Shown here one piece after another: positions 15,276 to 16,548 of a stretch of 16,548 nt of DNA; position 1 is the first letter of the stretch, and each line of letters opens with the position of its first letter. This DNA comes from an uncultured Bacillaceae bacterium. GTDB taxonomy: Bacteria > Bacillota > Bacilli > Bacillales > Caldibacillaceae. The notes under the pieces are model-generated. The model did not search any database. It was not told the origin of the DNA and worked only from the letters and a program-made list of their open reading frames with translations. The stretch spans positions 1-16,548 of the forward strand of contig CALGAD010000023.1 in the NCBI GenBank assembly GCA_937951955.1, read 5' to 3'. Made by a program: the position numbers and the translations under genes.

Positions 15276-16547
15276 ATGAGTGAACGTTTAGAAAAATTTA
15301 TTGGTCTTGCCAAAAGCAAATTCGGCTTAAAAAATTATCGTTTACATACCCATGATATTTCCCGTCATGTCAACGAATTTAAAGAAACGGAATATGTATT
15401 GGCGATGGAGTTTTTTCCTCCCCATGTTGAAGGACCGTTGGCTGATGGGTCGAATCCACCAGGAACTGCTGTGATCGAAATGGATGTACAACGCAAAATG
15501 TTTAATCAAGTCATTTTTGTCGAAGGAAAAAGTTTTGCCGAAGATGGCGTCGCGTTTCCCAACCTCGATACAAATCGTATGATTCAATGGATTGAGAAAG
15601 AAACCGGGATGACATATGACCATGACTTTTTTCTTGTTAAATCCGAAGAAAGGAAACTTTATTTTGAAGCGCGTTGCAACGGATTGCCTGTCTATCCACT
15701 TGCTTCTATTGAAATTGAACTAGATGAGGACGGGAGACTGATTTTGTTTTCTATAGACGGTTCGTTTCCAAAAGGGAAAAGAGTAAAAACTGAAAAATTC
15801 CATCTATCATTAGAAACGCTTGCGGATATTGCAAAGCAACAAATACAGCTTGTTGAATTTCCGCTTCATTCAAATAATAAAATTCTCCCTTTTTATAGTT
15901 TAGAAGAAATTTTTATTACGAATAATGATCAACACCTTATGGAAATTGCAATTAATCCTGTGATACAGCCGGTGCCGATTAATCAAACGATTTCCTGGCA
16001 AGAACCGCTTCAGGAAGATTTCGAGCGTCAAGAGATAGCTGTAGAGGAAAAGGTAACTTTTGAACAGGCGCTTGCCGGTGAACCATCACCAGATGTGTTA
16101 CCTATAACAGAGGAAGAACAACAAAACTGTGTAAAAGCCGTTTGGCAGTTTTTGCGCCAGGTCTATCCGGACGATAGCGGAAAGTGGATTTTAAAAACTT
16201 TGCATCGGGAAAGTGGATGGATCCATGCGTCATTACGAAGGGAAGAAAGTTCTTCATTTATTATGCAGAGGAAACTTACAGTAGTGATCGATCCGAACCA
16301 TTTTCAGGCCATTAACTATTTTGATAATCAAGAAATCATCGAAACCGTATACAGTCAGTTTGAAAAGCAGGGAGAAATCAATATCGAGAAAGAAGAAGCT
16401 TTCGAAAAGCTGAAAGAACGGATGACATTAAAACCGGTATATGTTTATGACCAAGAAAAAGATATGTACCGGTTATGCGGAAAACTGGAATGTGACTATG
16501 CGATTAATGCAATAAATGGTGAGATGGTTCATTTAAATGATATTTAG
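15276..16547 (+). CDS. YcdB/YcdC-like protein, function unknown
   Basis: Complete 423 aa reading frame that ends one base before the window end. ATG at 15276 has AAAGGGG (15262-15268) 7 bases upstream. There is no signal peptide or membrane helix, so it is predicted cytoplasmic. The protein looks like two halves. Residues about 1-185 include EYVLAMEFFPP, VIEMDVQRKMFNQVIF and a beta-rich stretch ending LILFSIDGSFPKG; residues about 260-423 contain VTFEQALAG and LTVVIDPNHFQAINYFDN. The end, PVYVYDQEKDMYRLCGKL then YAINAINGEMVHLND, has the pattern of PepSY/YcdB-type repeats, in which a strand pair is followed by an I-x-A-x-x-G-E-V turn. I therefore assign it tentatively to the YcdB/YcdC (DUF4901) group, which has no known reaction. 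Most members I recall are similar in length. Confidence 0.65.
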   Translation: MSERLEKFIGLAKSKFGLKNYRLHTHDISRHVNEFKETEYVLAMEFFPPHVEGPLADGSNPPGTAVIEMDVQRKMFNQVIFVEGKSFAEDGVAFPNLDTNRMIQWIEKETGMTYDHDFFLVKSEERKLYFEARCNGLPVYPLASIEIELDEDGRLILFSIDGSFPKGKRVKTEKFHLSLETLADIAKQQIQLVEFPLHSNNKILPFYSLEEIFITNNDQHLMEIAINPVIQPVPINQTISWQEPLQEDFERQEIAVEEKVTFEQALAGEPSPDVLPITEEEQQNCVKAVWQFLRQVYPDDSGKWILKTLHRESGWIHASLRREESSSFIMQRKLTVVIDPNHFQAINYFDNQEIIETVYSQFEKQGEINIEKEEAFEKLKERMTLKPVYVYDQEKDMYRLCGKLECDYAINAINGEMVHLNDI

Positions 16548-16548
16548 G

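Noticed and set aside
1..16548. Mobile elements, CRISPR arrays, tRNA or rRNA genes, toxin-antitoxin or defence genes
   Set aside because: I found no transposase or recombinase motif, no regularly spaced repeats and no tRNA-like cloverleaf. The lone helicase has its own promoter and terminator and no nuclease partner, so it is not a defence island.

Overview
The window is about 16.5 kb of low-to-moderate G+C DNA. All confident genes lie on the plus strand. Strong AGGAGG-type ribosome binding sites, GTG/TTG starts, a CcpA-type cre box, a YesM/YesN-type regulator pair, a class II GalT and a YjcD-like helicase point to a member of the Bacillaceae. Codon use and base composition look even throughout. 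I see no insertion sequence, phage gene, tRNA, rRNA or CRISPR array, and the sequence alone does not fix the species.

Region 1 (about 55-3907) is a tightly packed three-gene sensory module: a membrane-anchored sugar-binding protein of the ribose-binding fold, a YesM/LytS-type histidine kinase whose start overlaps it by 20 bases, and a YesN-type response regulator with an AraC DNA-binding domain. This matches the published three-component design of XylFII-LytS-YesN and AraPST, in which the binding protein is a sensor rather than a transport subunit.

Region 2 (about 3896-7272) is a CUT1 sugar ABC importer: a lipoprotein binding protein resembling GtsA-type glucose/mannose binding proteins, then two permeases. 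There is no ATPase gene, so a shared MsmX-type ATPase is expected from elsewhere. Its control region holds a direct repeat that could be the operator for the AraC-type regulator, a consensus -10 hexamer, and an exact match to the cre consensus at the predicted transcription start. A strong 14-bp hairpin separates the binding protein gene from the permeases, probably lowering permease expression.

Region 3 (about 7347-11518) carries Leloir pathway genes: galK (galactokinase), galT (class II uridylyltransferase) and galM (mutarotase). galE is not in the window. The genes are 90-113 bases apart, more than in a tight operon, and the gaps hold inverted repeats. The arrangement suggests that the sensed and imported sugar is galactose or a galactose-containing saccharide, although the binding protein family would also allow glucose or mannose.

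Region 4 (about 11374-16548) is a row of independent genes: a YjcD-like superfamily 1 helicase with its own good promoter and a C-terminal four-cysteine tail, a classical terminator, about 300 bases that look like a decayed small gene, a class I SAM-dependent methyltransferase, and a complete protein with YcdB/YcdC-like character.

The most interesting item is the complete sugar-responsive regulatory circuit: three-component sensor, putative operator, cre box, importer and Leloir enzymes. The general design is known, but the ligand and operator of this instance are not obvious.
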